DNA of 64,000 nucleotides, taken from NCBI RefSeq assembly GCF_004343605.1, contig NZ_POSF01000002.1, forward strand, positions 124,001 through 188,000, written 5' to 3'. The stretch comes from Dehalobacter sp. 12DCB1 (GTDB taxonomy: Bacteria; Bacillota; Desulfitobacteriia; Desulfitobacteriales; Syntrophobotulaceae). A program made the position numbers and the translations under genes. Positions within the stretch are counted from its first letter, which is position 1. Each line of letters opens with the position of its first letter. Below are positions 17,585-29,696 of this stretch, piece after piece. The notes beneath the pieces are model-generated. The model searched no databases. It had not been told where the DNA came from and saw only the letters and a program-made list of their open reading frames with translations.

Positions 17585-18736
17585 ATGGCAAGGGTTGAAC
17601 TGGTCGCAGTAACGGCATTTGGGCTTGAAGCTGTCGTTGCGAGGGAACTTAAAAATCTAGGGTATGAAAATACAGTAGTTCAGAACGGTAAGGTATCATG
17701 GGAGACAAATGAAGAAGGGATTTGCCGGGCCAATCTGTGGCTGAGGTGTGCGGACCGTATCAGTTTGAAGATGGGCGAGTTTGAGGCACGGAGTTTTGAA
17801 GAATTATTCCAGCAAACGAAAGCATTGCCCTGGGAGGAATGGCTACCGGTGGACGCCTGTTTTCCTGTGACCGGAAAATCGGTTAAATCTCAGCTGCATA
17901 GTGTTCCAGACTGTCAGGCAATCGTTAAGAAAGCGATTGTGGAGAGACTGAAAGATACCTATGGCGTCAGCTGGTTTGAAGAGACAGGAGCTCTCTATGC
18001 CGTACAAGTCTCAATTCTGAAAGATACGGTTACGCTGACCATCGATACTTCCGGTAAGGGATTAAACAAACGGGGCTATAGGCAAATGGCCGGGGATGCT
18101 CCGTTAAAAGAAACACTTGCTGCCGCGATGATTTATCTTAGCTACTGGAACCCCGGCCGTGTTCTTCTGGATCCTTTTTGCGGAACAGGAACGATTCCGA
18201 TCGAAGCAGCTTTTATCGGACAGAACCGGGCGCCTGGTCTAGCCAGGGCATTTTCGGCTGAACGATGGACGAACATTGCGGAAAAACATTGGCTAAATGC
18301 AAGAGAAGAAGCAGAAAATCTCTGGCAAAGAAATGCGGAACTTGCGATCTATGGTTCGGATATTGATCCAGCTGCTTTGCGCTTAGCCAGAGAACACACC
18401 AGAGAAGCAGGTCTGGAAGGAAAAATATTTTTTCAGAAGCTACAGGTCAAAGAAGCCCGCTCCAGATTTAGATATGGCTGTATCATTACGAATCCTCCCT
18501 ACGGGCAAAGGCTCGGAACAGCAGAAGAAGCTGAAACTGCTTATCAGGAACTTGGTGAGGTTCTGGAAAGACTCCAGGATTGGTCCTTGCATATGCTCAC
18601 TTCACTGCCAAAACCAGAAAGGTTCATTAAAAAAAGGTGGGATAAAAGTCGGAAATTATATAATGGAAGAATCGAGTGCCATTATTATCAGTTTTTTGGG
18701 CCGAAACCTCCCAAAGACAAGAAAAATAACCTATAG
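17585..18736 (+). CDS. 23S rRNA N2-guanosine methyltransferase, RlmL/YpsC family
   Basis: 383 residues with an N-terminal ferredoxin-like/THUMP RNA-binding region (about 1-160) and a C-terminal Rossmann methyltransferase. Motif I is LLDPFCGTGTIPIEAA and the catalytic motif is TNPPYGQRLG, as expected for N2-methylguanosine formation. Known relatives are B. subtilis YpsC and the C-terminal half of E. coli RlmKL. ATG at 17585 is preferred (TGGAG 8 nt upstream) to GTG at 17576, which overlaps that site. Confidence 0.9.
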   Translation: MARVELVAVTAFGLEAVVARELKNLGYENTVVQNGKVSWETNEEGICRANLWLRCADRISLKMGEFEARSFEELFQQTKALPWEEWLPVDACFPVTGKSVKSQLHSVPDCQAIVKKAIVERLKDTYGVSWFEETGALYAVQVSILKDTVTLTIDTSGKGLNKRGYRQMAGDAPLKETLAAAMIYLSYWNPGRVLLDPFCGTGTIPIEAAFIGQNRAPGLARAFSAERWTNIAEKHWLNAREEAENLWQRNAELAIYGSDIDPAALRLAREHTREAGLEGKIFFQKLQVKEARSRFRYGCIITNPPYGQRLGTAEEAETAYQELGEVLERLQDWSLHMLTSLPKPERFIKKRWDKSRKLYNGRIECHYYQFFGPKPPKDKKNNL

Positions 18737-18804
18737 ATTATTTCTGAAAAAAGAATAAAATATGGATAGGATAATTTTAAAGATGAGAAGGAAATATAAG
18801 GATT

Positions 18805-19536
18805 ATGATGGAAAAAAAGGATATAACTGAAAAGCTCGAGCCTCTTTACGACAAAAAAGTAGAATGCCTTTTATGTGGTCAGGAATTCGTGACCAAAAAA
18901 ATCCGGTCAAGGTTCATTAAGCCGCGCCAGGTCGACAGCGATTTTGGCCAGATATTTGAACAAGATGATAATAATCCGTTATTCTACTATGTCATGGTTT
19001 GTCCCCATTGCGGTTTTTCTTTTACAGAGGATTTTTCCAAAATCACGGCACAAAGTGTTCGTAAAAAAACCCTCGAAGAGATCTCCGGCAAGATGGATCA
19101 CAATAAAGACTTCTGCGGAGAGCGGGATTATCAGATGGCAGTCAGAACGTTTAAGCTAGCGATCTACTTTGCCCAGCTGATCAAAGAAAAACATGTTGTG
19201 CTGGCAAGGATCTGCCACCGCCTGGCGTGGATTTACCGTGGAGCCGGAATTACTGAAGAAGAGATGAGATTTATAAACCTGGCCTGTACTGAATATGAGC
19301 AATCTTTTCTTTATACGGATTTCAATCCAGAATCGACTCCGGAAATTCAGATTTTATATTTGATCGGTGAATTGAACCGCAGACTAGGAAAATACAATGA
19401 AGCTGTCAAATATTTTTCTACAGTCAGTGAACATCCTGATAAAAGCCGATATATAAAATATGTCAATATGGCCAGAAATCAGTGGAGCGAAGCTGTCCAG
19501 GAATATCGGGAGAGCAAGAACAAACAGCAAATATAA
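18805..19536 (+). CDS. DUF2225 zinc-ribbon/TPR-like protein
   Basis: 243 residues. A four-cysteine zinc ribbon near the N-terminus (CLLCGQEF ... CPHCGFSF) is followed by a long helical region resembling tetratricopeptide repeats (about 110-235: YQMAVRTFKLAIYFAQLI, RRLGKYNEAVKYF). DUF2225 proteins are widespread in Clostridia and Bacilli; function unknown, with TPRs suggesting protein binding. Two adjacent ATG codons (18805, 18808) follow AAGGA. Confidence 0.88.
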   Translation: MMEKKDITEKLEPLYDKKVECLLCGQEFVTKKIRSRFIKPRQVDSDFGQIFEQDDNNPLFYYVMVCPHCGFSFTEDFSKITAQSVRKKTLEEISGKMDHNKDFCGERDYQMAVRTFKLAIYFAQLIKEKHVVLARICHRLAWIYRGAGITEEEMRFINLACTEYEQSFLYTDFNPESTPEIQILYLIGELNRRLGKYNEAVKYFSTVSEHPDKSRYIKYVNMARNQWSEAVQEYRESKNKQQI

Positions 19537-19592
19537 CTAAACGTGAAGCTAGAGTAACTGAAGGGTGAATCAATTATAAACAGGAGTTAATG

Positions 19593-20984
19593 ATGAACAG
19601 TATAGCTGTAAAGGAAATTTATGATGCAACAGAGTCTAAGATTGGGGAGCGTCTGCAAATATCAGGCTGGGTAAGGACGGTCAGAGCATCCAAAGAATTT
19701 GGTTTCATTGAATTCAATGACGGCAGCTGTTTCAGAAACCTACAAATTGTCTACGATCTAAATTTGTTAAACTTTTCCGAAGTCAGCCGACTCGGAGCTG
19801 GTTCCGCCTTAACTGCGGAAGGGGTGCTGGTTTTCTCTCCGGGTATAAACCAAGCTTTTGAGCTAAAAGCCGAGAAGATCCAAATCGAAAATGCCTGTCC
19901 GGCTGATTATCCGCTGCAGAAGAAAAAGCACAGTCTGGAATTTCTTAGAACGATTGCGCATCTCCGCCCCCGAACCAATACTTTCTCGGCTGTATTCAGA
20001 CTGAGGTCTGTCATTTCAATGGCCGTGCATCAGTTTTTTCAGGATAAAGGCTTTATTTATGTGCATACGCCGATTATCACGGGAAGTGATGCCGAGGGAG
20101 CAGGAGAAATGTTTCGGGTATCCACACTGAAGCCTGATCATCTTCCGCGTGATCACTGGGGAGCAGTGGATTACCGGCAGGATTTTTTTGGTAAGGAGAC
20201 AAACCTTACGGTAAGCGGACAGCTTAATGCCGAAAGTTTTTGCCTTGCGTTTAAAGATGTCTACACATTTGGACCGACTTTTAGGGCGGAAAACTCTAAT
20301 ACAGCCAGGCATGCAGCTGAATTTTGGATGATTGAGCCCGAAATTGCGTTTGCAGAGTTAAACGATATCCAAAATATTGCTGAGGAGATGATGAAGTATC
20401 TGATTACTTATGCACTGGAACAGTGCCCGGACGAAATGGAATTTTTCGGCAAGTTTATTGATAAAGAACTGTTGGCCCGGCTGAATAATGTTTTAGATTC
20501 GGAATTTGGACATCTGTCCTATAGCGAGGCCATTGAAATTTTAAAGAAAGCCAATATGGATTTTGCTTATCCTGTGGAATGGGGATTAGATCTGCAAACC
20601 GAGCACGAACGTTTTTTAACCGAAAAAGTATTTGGAAAACCACTTTTCATTACAGATTACCCTAAGGAGATTAAGGCTTTTTACATGAGGCAAAACGATG
20701 ATCAGCAGACGGTGGCTGCGATGGATCTGCTTGTTCCGGGTGTCGGTGAGATCATTGGCGGCAGTCAAAGAGAAGAAAGAACAGACTTGCTGACAAAACG
20801 AATTGCTCAGCTCGGAATGAATGCGGAGCATTATGGTTGGTACCTCGAACTCAGAAAATATGGCGGGGTAAAACATGCAGGCTTTGGGCTAGGCTTTGAG
20901 CGCCTGATTATGTATTTAAGCGGGATTTCCAATATTCGAGATGTCATACCGTTTCCGAGAACTGTGAAGTCTGCAGATTTCTAG
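19593..20984 (+). CDS. asnS: Asparaginyl-tRNA synthetase
   Basis: 463 residues. N-terminal OB-fold anticodon-binding domain ([20 protein letters not shown]) and a class IIb catalytic core with motif 2 ([20 protein letters not shown]) and motif 3 ([20 protein letters not shown], ending PFPRT). The FPRT ending and [12 protein letters not shown] favour Asn over Asp specificity. Start at the second of two ATGs, with AGGAG six bases upstream. A 7-bp hairpin with short T-run follows the stop at 20984-21000. Confidence 0.95.
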   Translation: MNSIAVKEIYDATESKIGERLQISGWVRTVRASKEFGFIEFNDGSCFRNLQIVYDLNLLNFSEVSRLGAGSALTAEGVLVFSPGINQAFELKAEKIQIENACPADYPLQKKKHSLEFLRTIAHLRPRTNTFSAVFRLRSVISMAVHQFFQDKGFIYVHTPIITGSDAEGAGEMFRVSTLKPDHLPRDHWGAVDYRQDFFGKETNLTVSGQLNAESFCLAFKDVYTFGPTFRAENSNTARHAAEFWMIEPEIAFAELNDIQNIAEEMMKYLITYALEQCPDEMEFFGKFIDKELLARLNNVLDSEFGHLSYSEAIEILKKANMDFAYPVEWGLDLQTEHERFLTEKVFGKPLFITDYPKEIKAFYMRQNDDQQTVAAMDLLVPGVGEIIGGSQREERTDLLTKRIAQLGMNAEHYGWYLELRKYGGVKHAGFGLGFERLIMYLSGISNIRDVIPFPRTVKSADF

Positions 20985-21191
20985 CAAAAATTGTTTTTGC
21001 ATATTTGCCCAATTGAGACATAAGTGTGTCGAAAGGGACCACAACGACACACAGGCTAGTCCTAGATAATATTTGATGTGGAATTATTGAAAAATATTCT
21101 GACAGAATTAGCCGTGATAACTAAATTAATGATATAATCCCTAAATGTAGGTTAATTTTTTAATGTTCTATTTTCAAGGAGGATATTCCCA

Positions 21192-22361
21192 ATGCCCAAT
21201 AAAGAAATGCTTTTAATTCCAGGACCGACCCCTGTAGTCGATGAAATTTATGAGGCACTTTCCCGGGAAACAATGTCCCATACGGATATGCGCTTTGCAG
21301 GTATTTTTAGCGAAGCACTCACCCAGACCAAAAAAATGTTTAATACGGATGGCGAAGTCTTTGTTATCGCCGGATCCGGAACACTGGCCATGGAAATGGC
21401 ACTGGCCAATACGCTTGCCCGAGGTGAGAAGCTGCTCATCGTTAGCCATGGCTATTTTGGGGACCGCTTTATCGGAGTCGCGAAAGCTTTAGGGATTGAA
21501 GCTGAAGTGCTGGCTGCTGAGTGGGGCAAACAAATTGAACCGGCTCAGATTGAAGAAAAGCTGCAGCAAGGTGGATTCAAAGCTGTTACGATAACCCATG
21601 CGGATACATCAACGGGAGTAGCTGCAAATCTGGACAAAGTTGTTCCGGCAGTCAAAAAGTATGGTGTGCTCTTAATATTAGATGGTGTATGTGCTTCCGC
21701 CGGACTGGAAGAAGATATGGGCAAAGCCTATGGTGCTGACGATTATAAGATTGACGTTGTTTTGACCGCATCTCAGAAGGCGATCGGGGTTCCTCCCGGA
21801 CTAGCAATTGTGGCCTTCGGACCGAAAGCCCTGGAAGCCAGAGCGAAAATGGATGGTGTCAGCAGTTACTATATGGATATCAACAACTGGAGCCCGATCA
21901 TGAAAGAGCCGCAGAAATATTTTGCGACCCACCCGATCAATATGATCTATGGCTATGCAGAAGCCATGAAAATCATTACGGCCGAAGGAACGGCAGCGCG
22001 TTATCGTCGGCATACAGCGATTGGCAAAGCAATTCGTGCGGCGATCAGATCCATGGGCATGAATATTTTTGCTGCGGAAGAAGTCGCGGCCCCGACTTTA
22101 AGCTGTATTCTTTATCCTGAAGGCATCAACGATGCCGAATTCAGAGCCATACTTGCGAAGAAAGGGCTGATTGTGGCCGGGTTACTCGCTTCTTTAGCCG
22201 GAAAAGGCTTCAGATTAGGTCATATGGGGAATACCACGAATGATGTTTTCTGCAAAGCGCTCGGAATCATCGGCGAAACACTCGGAGAAATGGGATACTC
22301 TGTGGACAGCACCAAAGCCGTTCAGGTGTTCAAGGACGTTTTTGCTGAGAATAATCAATAA
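21192..22361 (+). CDS. Class V aminotransferase, alanine-glyoxylate / serine-pyruvate type
   Basis: 389 residues. The opening LLIPGPTPV, the SGTLAMEMALAN block and the PLP lysine in LTASQKAIGVPPG are those of the alanine-glyoxylate/serine-glyoxylate group. In Clostridia such proteins often serve with SerA in serine metabolism; no serA is here, so the physiological substrate pair is open. AAGGAGG lies ahead of the ATG. It is flanked by gaps and a strong terminator, so probably monocistronic; TATAAT at 21132-21137 is a likely -10 box. Confidence 0.9.
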   Translation: MPNKEMLLIPGPTPVVDEIYEALSRETMSHTDMRFAGIFSEALTQTKKMFNTDGEVFVIAGSGTLAMEMALANTLARGEKLLIVSHGYFGDRFIGVAKALGIEAEVLAAEWGKQIEPAQIEEKLQQGGFKAVTITHADTSTGVAANLDKVVPAVKKYGVLLILDGVCASAGLEEDMGKAYGADDYKIDVVLTASQKAIGVPPGLAIVAFGPKALEARAKMDGVSSYYMDINNWSPIMKEPQKYFATHPINMIYGYAEAMKIITAEGTAARYRRHTAIGKAIRAAIRSMGMNIFAAEEVAAPTLSCILYPEGINDAEFRAILAKKGLIVAGLLASLAGKGFRLGHMGNTTNDVFCKALGIIGETLGEMGYSVDSTKAVQVFKDVFAENNQ

Positions 22362-22392
22362 ACCAGAAATTGTCCATCTTTGGTCAATATTT

Positions 22393-22437
22393 AACCCCGG
22401 TACGATCAAGTGTATATCGTGCCGGGGTTTATTTTGA
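22393..22437 (+). terminator. Strong intrinsic terminator after the aminotransferase
   Basis: 14-bp stem AACCCCGGTACGAT / ATCGTGCCGGGGTT (one wobble), 9-nt loop, then TATTTTG. Confidence 0.88.
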
Positions 22438-22637
22438 TCCATTTACCCTTGATTAAAAAGTCAAATAATAAGGCAATGTCCTTATATTTTATGTAATTAT
22501 CAGAGAAATTTATTAATATGCTGGCGGATAAACTGCTGCTAACCTAGCCAAAATAAGAAGAAAGCTGAATCGGAGCTGGCATGAAGAACAGCAAAGAAAT
22601 GCGGTGCAATAAAAATAACTTCGGGTGAGGTGAAAGT

Positions 22638-23342
22638 ATGGATCCAAATTCTAATGAAAGAAAACAAAAAATATTCAGTATTATAACGGTAAGTCTTATT
22701 CTGTGTCTGCTTCTTTCTGCTGCCAGTCAGGCTGCTCTTGGAGACCGGACACTGTCTAAGGGTTCCAGAGGTTCTGAAGTCAAAGCCTTGCAGAGTAAAC
22801 TGGTCCAACTCGGGTATCAGGTCGGAAAAGTTGACGGTATTTATGGAAAGTCAACCGTGGCTACTGTTAAAAGATTTCAAAAAAACAGAGGATTAAAAGC
22901 TGACGGCATAGCCGGAGACAAAACAATTCGGGAGTTAAAAAGACTGACAGGTGAAAGTACTACCTCTTCCGGGAAGCAGGTGGGCTTTAAGAACGCTGAT
23001 TTTCAACTGCTAGCCCGGTGTGTTTATGCGGAAGGCCGCGGTGAACCGTATATCGGTCAGGTCGCGATCGGGGCGTGTATCATGAACAGGATTAAAAGTT
23101 CCTCCTTCCCGAAAACCATAGCCGGTGTTATTTACGAGCCAAAGGCCTTTTCGGCAGTAGATGACGGTCAAATCAACCTTCAACCCGATGAAACCGCCAT
23201 TAAGGCAGCCAGGGAAGCAATGAACGGATCAGATCCGACGAATGGAGCGGTCTATTATTTTAATCCCGCTAAGACCACCAATAAATTTGTTTGGTCAAGA
23301 CCGCAGATCAAGAAAATCGGCAAACATATTTTTACACGTTAG
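22638..23342 (+). CDS. sleB: Spore cortex-lytic enzyme SleB
   Basis: 234 residues: signal peptide (about 11-32, ending SAASQA), a peptidoglycan-binding type 1 domain (SKGSRGSEVKALQSKLVQLG ... KADGIAGDKT), and a C-terminal SleB/CwlJ hydrolase domain (YAEGRGEPYIGQVAIGACIM) with the Glu in YAEGRGE as the expected catalytic residue. It is a lytic transglycosylase of muramic-delta-lactam cortex during germination. It sits 11 bp before ypeB, its known stabilising partner. Forespore (sigma-G) control is expected, but I found no convincing sigma-G promoter. Confidence 0.95.
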   Translation: MDPNSNERKQKIFSIITVSLILCLLLSAASQAALGDRTLSKGSRGSEVKALQSKLVQLGYQVGKVDGIYGKSTVATVKRFQKNRGLKADGIAGDKTIRELKRLTGESTTSSGKQVGFKNADFQLLARCVYAEGRGEPYIGQVAIGACIMNRIKSSSFPKTIAGVIYEPKAFSAVDDGQINLQPDETAIKAAREAMNGSDPTNGAVYYFNPAKTTNKFVWSRPQIKKIGKHIFTR

Positions 23343-23353
23343 GAGGGGTACCG

Positions 23354-24775
23354 ATGAACGCTGAATCAAAAAAAAAGCTGCTTTCCTGGCTGTCCTTGAC
23401 GCTAGGAATTGTGCTGATTTTTTCTCTAGGCTGGGGCTATTACGAGTTCAGGGCACTTAAAGAGTATAAGACGGAAACGGAAAACCAGTATTCGAGGGCT
23501 TTCACGGATCTTGTGACATCGTTAAACGAGGTGGAAACAAGTATAGCCAAAGCCAAGGTTGCGGGCAGCGCGGCCCAAAGGGTGCTTTATCTCGGAGAAA
23601 CCTGGAAGGGAAGCGAAAGTGCGGTCAGTCGGCTTGGCCAGCTGCCGGCAGACGAAGTCGGGATTAGCTATGTTGACACGTTTATCAACCAGGTCAGCGA
23701 TTTCAGCAAGGCCATGACCCGCAAGACGGCTGCCGCCGCTGTGATGAGTGATGAGGAGCAGGCCACATTGAACGAAATGCATGAAAGAGTAATAGAAATC
23801 AACCGCTCGGTTCAGCAAGTTTACAATCAGTTTAATTCCGAGAACCTCGCCTGGGTGGACAAACCCAAAGGATTGCTGCAAAAAATCGGTCTTGGAAAAT
23901 CCATTCAAACCGCTGCTCAGGGTGATGAAAACAGCGAAAAAAATAATCAGCAAAATCAACAGGCAGCTGCCCAAACGCCGACTTCCGTCAGAGGCGGGTT
24001 GAAGCAGCTTGATGTCAGCCTTCAGAAATATCCTCCATTTTCATATCAGGGAGAACTGGATAAACATTATGTGAATAAGCCACTTGGCTTACCGGGAGGA
24101 GAAATTAATGAAAGCAAAGCCATTGAGGTTGGCAAGCGTTTTCTTGAAGATCTAGGGCAGACAGGAGCAGTCCCGCAGCTAAGCGGTTTAAGTGAGAATC
24201 CCCTCGGCGGATTCAATCTCACGTATAAAACCAGTTACCTGGAAGTCAGTAAAAAGGGGGGTGTTGTTACCTTTTACCAAGATCAGCGTGAATTAGGAGA
24301 CCGTCAGCTTGATGTCAATAAAGCGATCAATATTGCCAAAGCTTCTCTCTCTCGGATTGGATGGGATCTGGTTGTCACTTCTTCGCAGGATATTGGTTCT
24401 TACATTATGGTTGATGCAGTTCCGCGAGAAAACGGGGCGTTGCTATATCCGGATAAAATTAGACTGACGATAGCAACGGACAACGGACAAATTATTGGCT
24501 TTGATGCCAATCCTTACTATGCGTATCATCATAAACGAGAGTTAAATCGCGTGCTCACCTTGGAACAAGCCAAAGTAAAACTTCGTAAGGAGTTCAAGAT
24601 TATCGAAGTAAAAATGGCCGTCATCTCCAAAGCAGGAACAAATGAAGCCTTCTGTTATGAATTTAGAGGGACGGCATTTGGAGAGGAGTATATGGTCTAC
24701 ATCAATGCGTTGAATGGGACCGAAGAAAAAATCAGCAGGGTTGTGGACACGCCTGCCGGAAAATTAATTCAATAA
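23354..24775 (+). CDS. ypeB: Germination protein YpeB
   Basis: 473 residues. N-terminal membrane anchor (about 10-28) followed by a helical domain and three PepSY-like repeats in the C-terminal 220 residues (e.g. NESKAIEVGKRFLEDLGQ, VNKAINIAKASL, LEQAKVKLRKEF). YpeB protects SleB in the dormant spore and holds it in place. A Gln/Asn-rich linker lies at about 205-225. ATG at 23354 follows AGGAGGGG; an open frame to 23291 overlaps sleB and is rejected. Confidence 0.94.
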   Translation: MNAESKKKLLSWLSLTLGIVLIFSLGWGYYEFRALKEYKTETENQYSRAFTDLVTSLNEVETSIAKAKVAGSAAQRVLYLGETWKGSESAVSRLGQLPADEVGISYVDTFINQVSDFSKAMTRKTAAAAVMSDEEQATLNEMHERVIEINRSVQQVYNQFNSENLAWVDKPKGLLQKIGLGKSIQTAAQGDENSEKNNQQNQQAAAQTPTSVRGGLKQLDVSLQKYPPFSYQGELDKHYVNKPLGLPGGEINESKAIEVGKRFLEDLGQTGAVPQLSGLSENPLGGFNLTYKTSYLEVSKKGGVVTFYQDQRELGDRQLDVNKAINIAKASLSRIGWDLVVTSSQDIGSYIMVDAVPRENGALLYPDKIRLTIATDNGQIIGFDANPYYAYHHKRELNRVLTLEQAKVKLRKEFKIIEVKMAVISKAGTNEAFCYEFRGTAFGEEYMVYINALNGTEEKISRVVDTPAGKLIQ

Positions 24776-24845
24776 AAATAAAGATAAGAATTACGAAAAT
24801 AGGTATTGAAAAAAAATGCATTTCCAATATAATTGGTAAATGTAA

Positions 24846-24891
24846 AATAATTAAGCAGAAAAAGACTCTCTTTTTCTGCTTAATTATTTTG
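24846..24891 (+). terminator. Intrinsic terminator after ypeB
   Basis: Long AT-rich stem AATAATTAAGCAGAAAAA / TTTTTCTGCTTAATTATT with a short loop (about 24865-24870), followed by TTTGG. It separates the germination pair from argS. Confidence 0.85.
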
Positions 24892-24977
24892 GGCGCTGGT
24901 ATTTTTTAAGAAAATGGTTTAAAATTTATTATTAGTTATTGTATTTCCAGCAGCCCTACAAAGGAGGAGCTTCAGGT

Positions 24978-26663
24978 TTGAGCGTTTACGAAAAAATCAA
25001 GGAAAACATCTGCAAGAGATTAGAACAAGCCGTTCTCATTGCACGCGATAAAGGAGAGCTGTCCTTTGAGGAAATGCCTTCTTACGTTCTCGAAGAGCCA
25101 AGAGAACGTGAGCATGGTGATTTGGCAACCAACCTAGCGATGCTTTTGACTAAACAGGCAAAAAGGGCACCGAGGGAACTAGCAGCGATCATTATTAACA
25201 ATCTGGATACGGCAGACACTTGGATCACCTCCAGTGAAATTGCCGGACCCGGATTTATTAATTTTCGCCTGGATCCCTCCTGGCTGACAGGGGTAATTTT
25301 GGAGATTTCCGCCCGAGGCGATCAATACGGTTCTATAAACATTGGTCAGGGAGAAAAAATCCAGGTTGAGTTTGTCAGTGCGAATCCAACCGGCCTTTTG
25401 CATATGGGGAATGCCAGAGGAGCTGCTTTGGGGGATAGTTTGGCTTCGCTGCTGGCGATGGCCGGTTACGAGGTTAGCAGGGAATTTTATATCAATGATG
25501 CAGGTAATCAGATTCATAATTTCGCACTGTCGCTAGAAGCCAGATATCTTCAACTTCTGGGGGTTGAAGTACTTTTCCCGGAGGCCGGGTATCATGGCGA
25601 AGATTTGATTCATACTGTCAAAAATATTATTGAAAAAGACGGAGATCAATATGTCCGGATGGAAGAACAGACCCGTCAGGATATTCTTGTCAGTTATGCT
25701 CTTAAAGAAAAAATTAATGATATCAAAGAAACGTTAGGAGATTTTGGTGTCTTCTACGATGTGTGGTTCAGTGAAAAGTCTCTACATGAGTCCGGCTATA
25801 TTCGTGAGACAATGAAGCAGCTTGAAGACAAAGAATACATTTATGAAAAGGAAGGTGCTCTCTGGCTGAAAGCAATCCTTCCGGGAGATGAAAAAGACGA
25901 AGTTATTGTGCGCGGTAATGGGGTTCCAACCTATTTTGCAGCGGATATTGCGTATCACCGTAATAAGTTTGAACGGGGTTTTAAAAAGGTCATTAATATC
26001 TGGGGAGCAGATCACCATGGCCATGTAGCTCGTATGAAAGGCGCAATGCAGGCCCTGGGATACAGCCCTGATTCTTTGCAGGTCATTCTCATGCAGCTCG
26101 TAAGGTTAATCCAGGACGGAGATATCGTAAAGATGTCGAAACGTTCCGGTCAGTATATCACGCTTAGGGAACTGATTGATGAGGTTGGGAAAGATGCGGC
26201 TAGGTTTTTCTTCCTGATGCGGGATCCTGATTCTACGGTTGAGTTTGACCTTGATCTGGCCAAATCCCAGTCTGCCGATAACCCGGTTTACTATGTGCAG
26301 TATGCGCATGCCCGGCTGTGCAGTATCTTAAGACAGGCGGAAGAACAGGGCTTCAAATCACAGCTGATTCCTGGTGAACATCAGCTGGCGCTTCTTGTTT
26401 CTCCGGAGGAAAGAGATCTATTGAAAAAATTAGCGGATCTGCCCGGTGAGATTGCGCTGGCAGCCAGGCTGACCGAACCGCACAGGCTTGCAAGGTATGT
26501 ACTTGACCTGGCGGCGTTATTCCATACTTTTTACAACAGTCAGCGTGTTCTGGTTCAAGATGCCGATTTGCGGACAGCCCGACTGGGATTGATTCGCTCA
26601 ACCAGACAGGTATTGGCGAATGTTTTGAAGATACTGGGTGTATCAGCACCGGAAAGAATGTAA
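24978..26663 (+). CDS. argS: Arginyl-tRNA synthetase
   Basis: 561 residues. N-terminal Add1 domain (EREHGDLATNLAMLL), class I motif as PTGLLHMGNARGA (HIGH equivalent HMGN), the KMSKRSGQ block and a C-terminal DALR anticodon domain ending VSAPERM. TTG at 24978 is chosen because AAGGAGGAG lies at 24961-24969; the upstream in-frame TTG at 24939 has no ribosome site. Confidence 0.95.
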   Translation: MSVYEKIKENICKRLEQAVLIARDKGELSFEEMPSYVLEEPREREHGDLATNLAMLLTKQAKRAPRELAAIIINNLDTADTWITSSEIAGPGFINFRLDPSWLTGVILEISARGDQYGSINIGQGEKIQVEFVSANPTGLLHMGNARGAALGDSLASLLAMAGYEVSREFYINDAGNQIHNFALSLEARYLQLLGVEVLFPEAGYHGEDLIHTVKNIIEKDGDQYVRMEEQTRQDILVSYALKEKINDIKETLGDFGVFYDVWFSEKSLHESGYIRETMKQLEDKEYIYEKEGALWLKAILPGDEKDEVIVRGNGVPTYFAADIAYHRNKFERGFKKVINIWGADHHGHVARMKGAMQALGYSPDSLQVILMQLVRLIQDGDIVKMSKRSGQYITLRELIDEVGKDAARFFFLMRDPDSTVEFDLDLAKSQSADNPVYYVQYAHARLCSILRQAEEQGFKSQLIPGEHQLALLVSPEERDLLKKLADLPGEIALAARLTEPHRLARYVLDLAALFHTFYNSQRVLVQDADLRTARLGLIRSTRQVLANVLKILGVSAPERM

Positions 26664-26749
26664 CTTACCTTTGGAAGTTAATTAATCTGAAATACAACGT
26701 GGCAAAGCACTCGTAAACTTTAGAATTTTATGAGATAAGGAAAGGGTAG

Positions 26750-28360
<1,611 letters not shown>

Positions 28361-28447
28361 GACAGCAAACATCAGACTGTTTAAAATCATATCATTACGT
28401 TTAAGATAAGAATAATAGGATAATAGGATGAAGAAAAACGTTTTTTG

Positions 28448-28490
28448 CCAGTCAACCGGTTCACGTCGAACCGGGTGATTGGTATTTCTA
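28448..28490 (+). terminator. Probable hairpin terminator or attenuator after pyrG
   Basis: 15-bp near-perfect inverted repeat: arm at 28448-28462 (CCAGTCAACCGGTTC), loop acgtc, arm at 28468-28482. Only a short T-rich tail (TATTTCT) follows, so termination is uncertain. Confidence 0.45.
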
Positions 28491-28544
28491 TGAATTGTAT
28501 TTCCGCAAATGATGGAATGAAATGTCTTTGGGAGGAGTAGAAAA

Positions 28545-29627
28545 ATGGAATTTACGGCAAGGTGGCTCACAATTAAAGATAAAGCAAAGTTTAATTCCTT
28601 TATTTGTAATCATCTCAAAGGGCATGCGATGCAATTATGGGAATGGGGAGACATTAAAGGAAGAACGGGCTGGAAACCTTGGAGGCTTGCAGTGGAAAAA
28701 GATGGTGAGATTTTTGCTGCTGCAACAATTCTCGAAAGGAAACTGCCGTTGCTGGGGATGCCCATTTTTTACTGTCCGCGCGGTCCGGTCATTGATATGC
28801 ACGATAGCAGAAAAATAGCAGCTGTTTTGGAAGCGATCAGGAAGCTAGCGCAACAGCGTAAGGCGATTCTCTTAAAGATTGATCCGGATGTATCTTCAAC
28901 CGATCAGGTTCTGGCAGGTATTTTGAAAGCCCAGGGCTTCAAAAAAATGGATACAGGAAAGAATTTTGAAGGTGTTCAGCCAAAGTTTGTGTTTCGTCTG
29001 GACATTTTGCCGGATGAAGAGACCTTGCTTGTGAATATGCATCAAAAAACCCGCTATAATATACGCCTTGCCTCTAAAAAAGGTGTCACGATCCGGAAAG
29101 GATTAAGAGAAGACCTGCCGGAATTTTTTCGTGTACTCAAGGAAACGACCGAGCGGGATAATTTCTTGGTGAGGTCTTATACCTATTTTGAAGATCTGTA
29201 TGATACGCTGGTGCCGGCAGGTTTTGCCGAACTTTTTGTTGCCGAATATGAAGGAAAGATTGTTGCGGGAACGCTGGCCTTCATCACAGGGGACAAAGCC
29301 TGGTACATCTATGGGGCATCATCAAATTCTTATCGCAATGTCATGCCCAACTATTTGATTCAATGGGAAATGATTTGCTGGGCCAAAGCCAATGGTTGTA
29401 CACTCTATGATTTCAGAGGAGTATCCGGAGATCTGGACGAGAGTAATCCACTGTATGGGCTGTATAAATTTAAAAAAGGTTTTAACGGCGAGTTTACAGA
29501 ATTCATTGGGGAATGGGACTATGTTTACAGGCCTATCCTGTATGTAATTTGGCAGATTGCTGAAAAAGCTTACTCCGGGAAACTGAAAGGGCTGCTTGCC
29601 CGGATGCGCAGGCTACGAAATAAATAA
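28545..29627 (+). CDS. FemA/FemB-family aminoacyltransferase (peptidoglycan bridge, FemX-like)
   Basis: 360 residues made of two GNAT-like lobes. The MHQKTRYNIRLASKKGVTI segment and the C-terminal YDFRGVSGDLDESNPLYGLYKFKKGF are typical of FemAB/FmhB proteins, which transfer an amino acid from aminoacyl-tRNA to lipid II. Located just before an alanine racemase-like gene, supporting a cell-wall role. GGGAGGAG precedes the ATG. Which residue is added is unknown, and some family members act on other substrates. Confidence 0.88.
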   Translation: MEFTARWLTIKDKAKFNSFICNHLKGHAMQLWEWGDIKGRTGWKPWRLAVEKDGEIFAAATILERKLPLLGMPIFYCPRGPVIDMHDSRKIAAVLEAIRKLAQQRKAILLKIDPDVSSTDQVLAGILKAQGFKKMDTGKNFEGVQPKFVFRLDILPDEETLLVNMHQKTRYNIRLASKKGVTIRKGLREDLPEFFRVLKETTERDNFLVRSYTYFEDLYDTLVPAGFAELFVAEYEGKIVAGTLAFITGDKAWYIYGASSNSYRNVMPNYLIQWEMICWAKANGCTLYDFRGVSGDLDESNPLYGLYKFKKGFNGEFTEFIGEWDYVYRPILYVIWQIAEKAYSGKLKGLLARMRRLRNK

Positions 29628-29696
29628 TTCATTTCTTGTAATTTCTTAAATCATCTCTTAAATATTTTTAAATCATTTGTTAAAGAGGGACTTGTC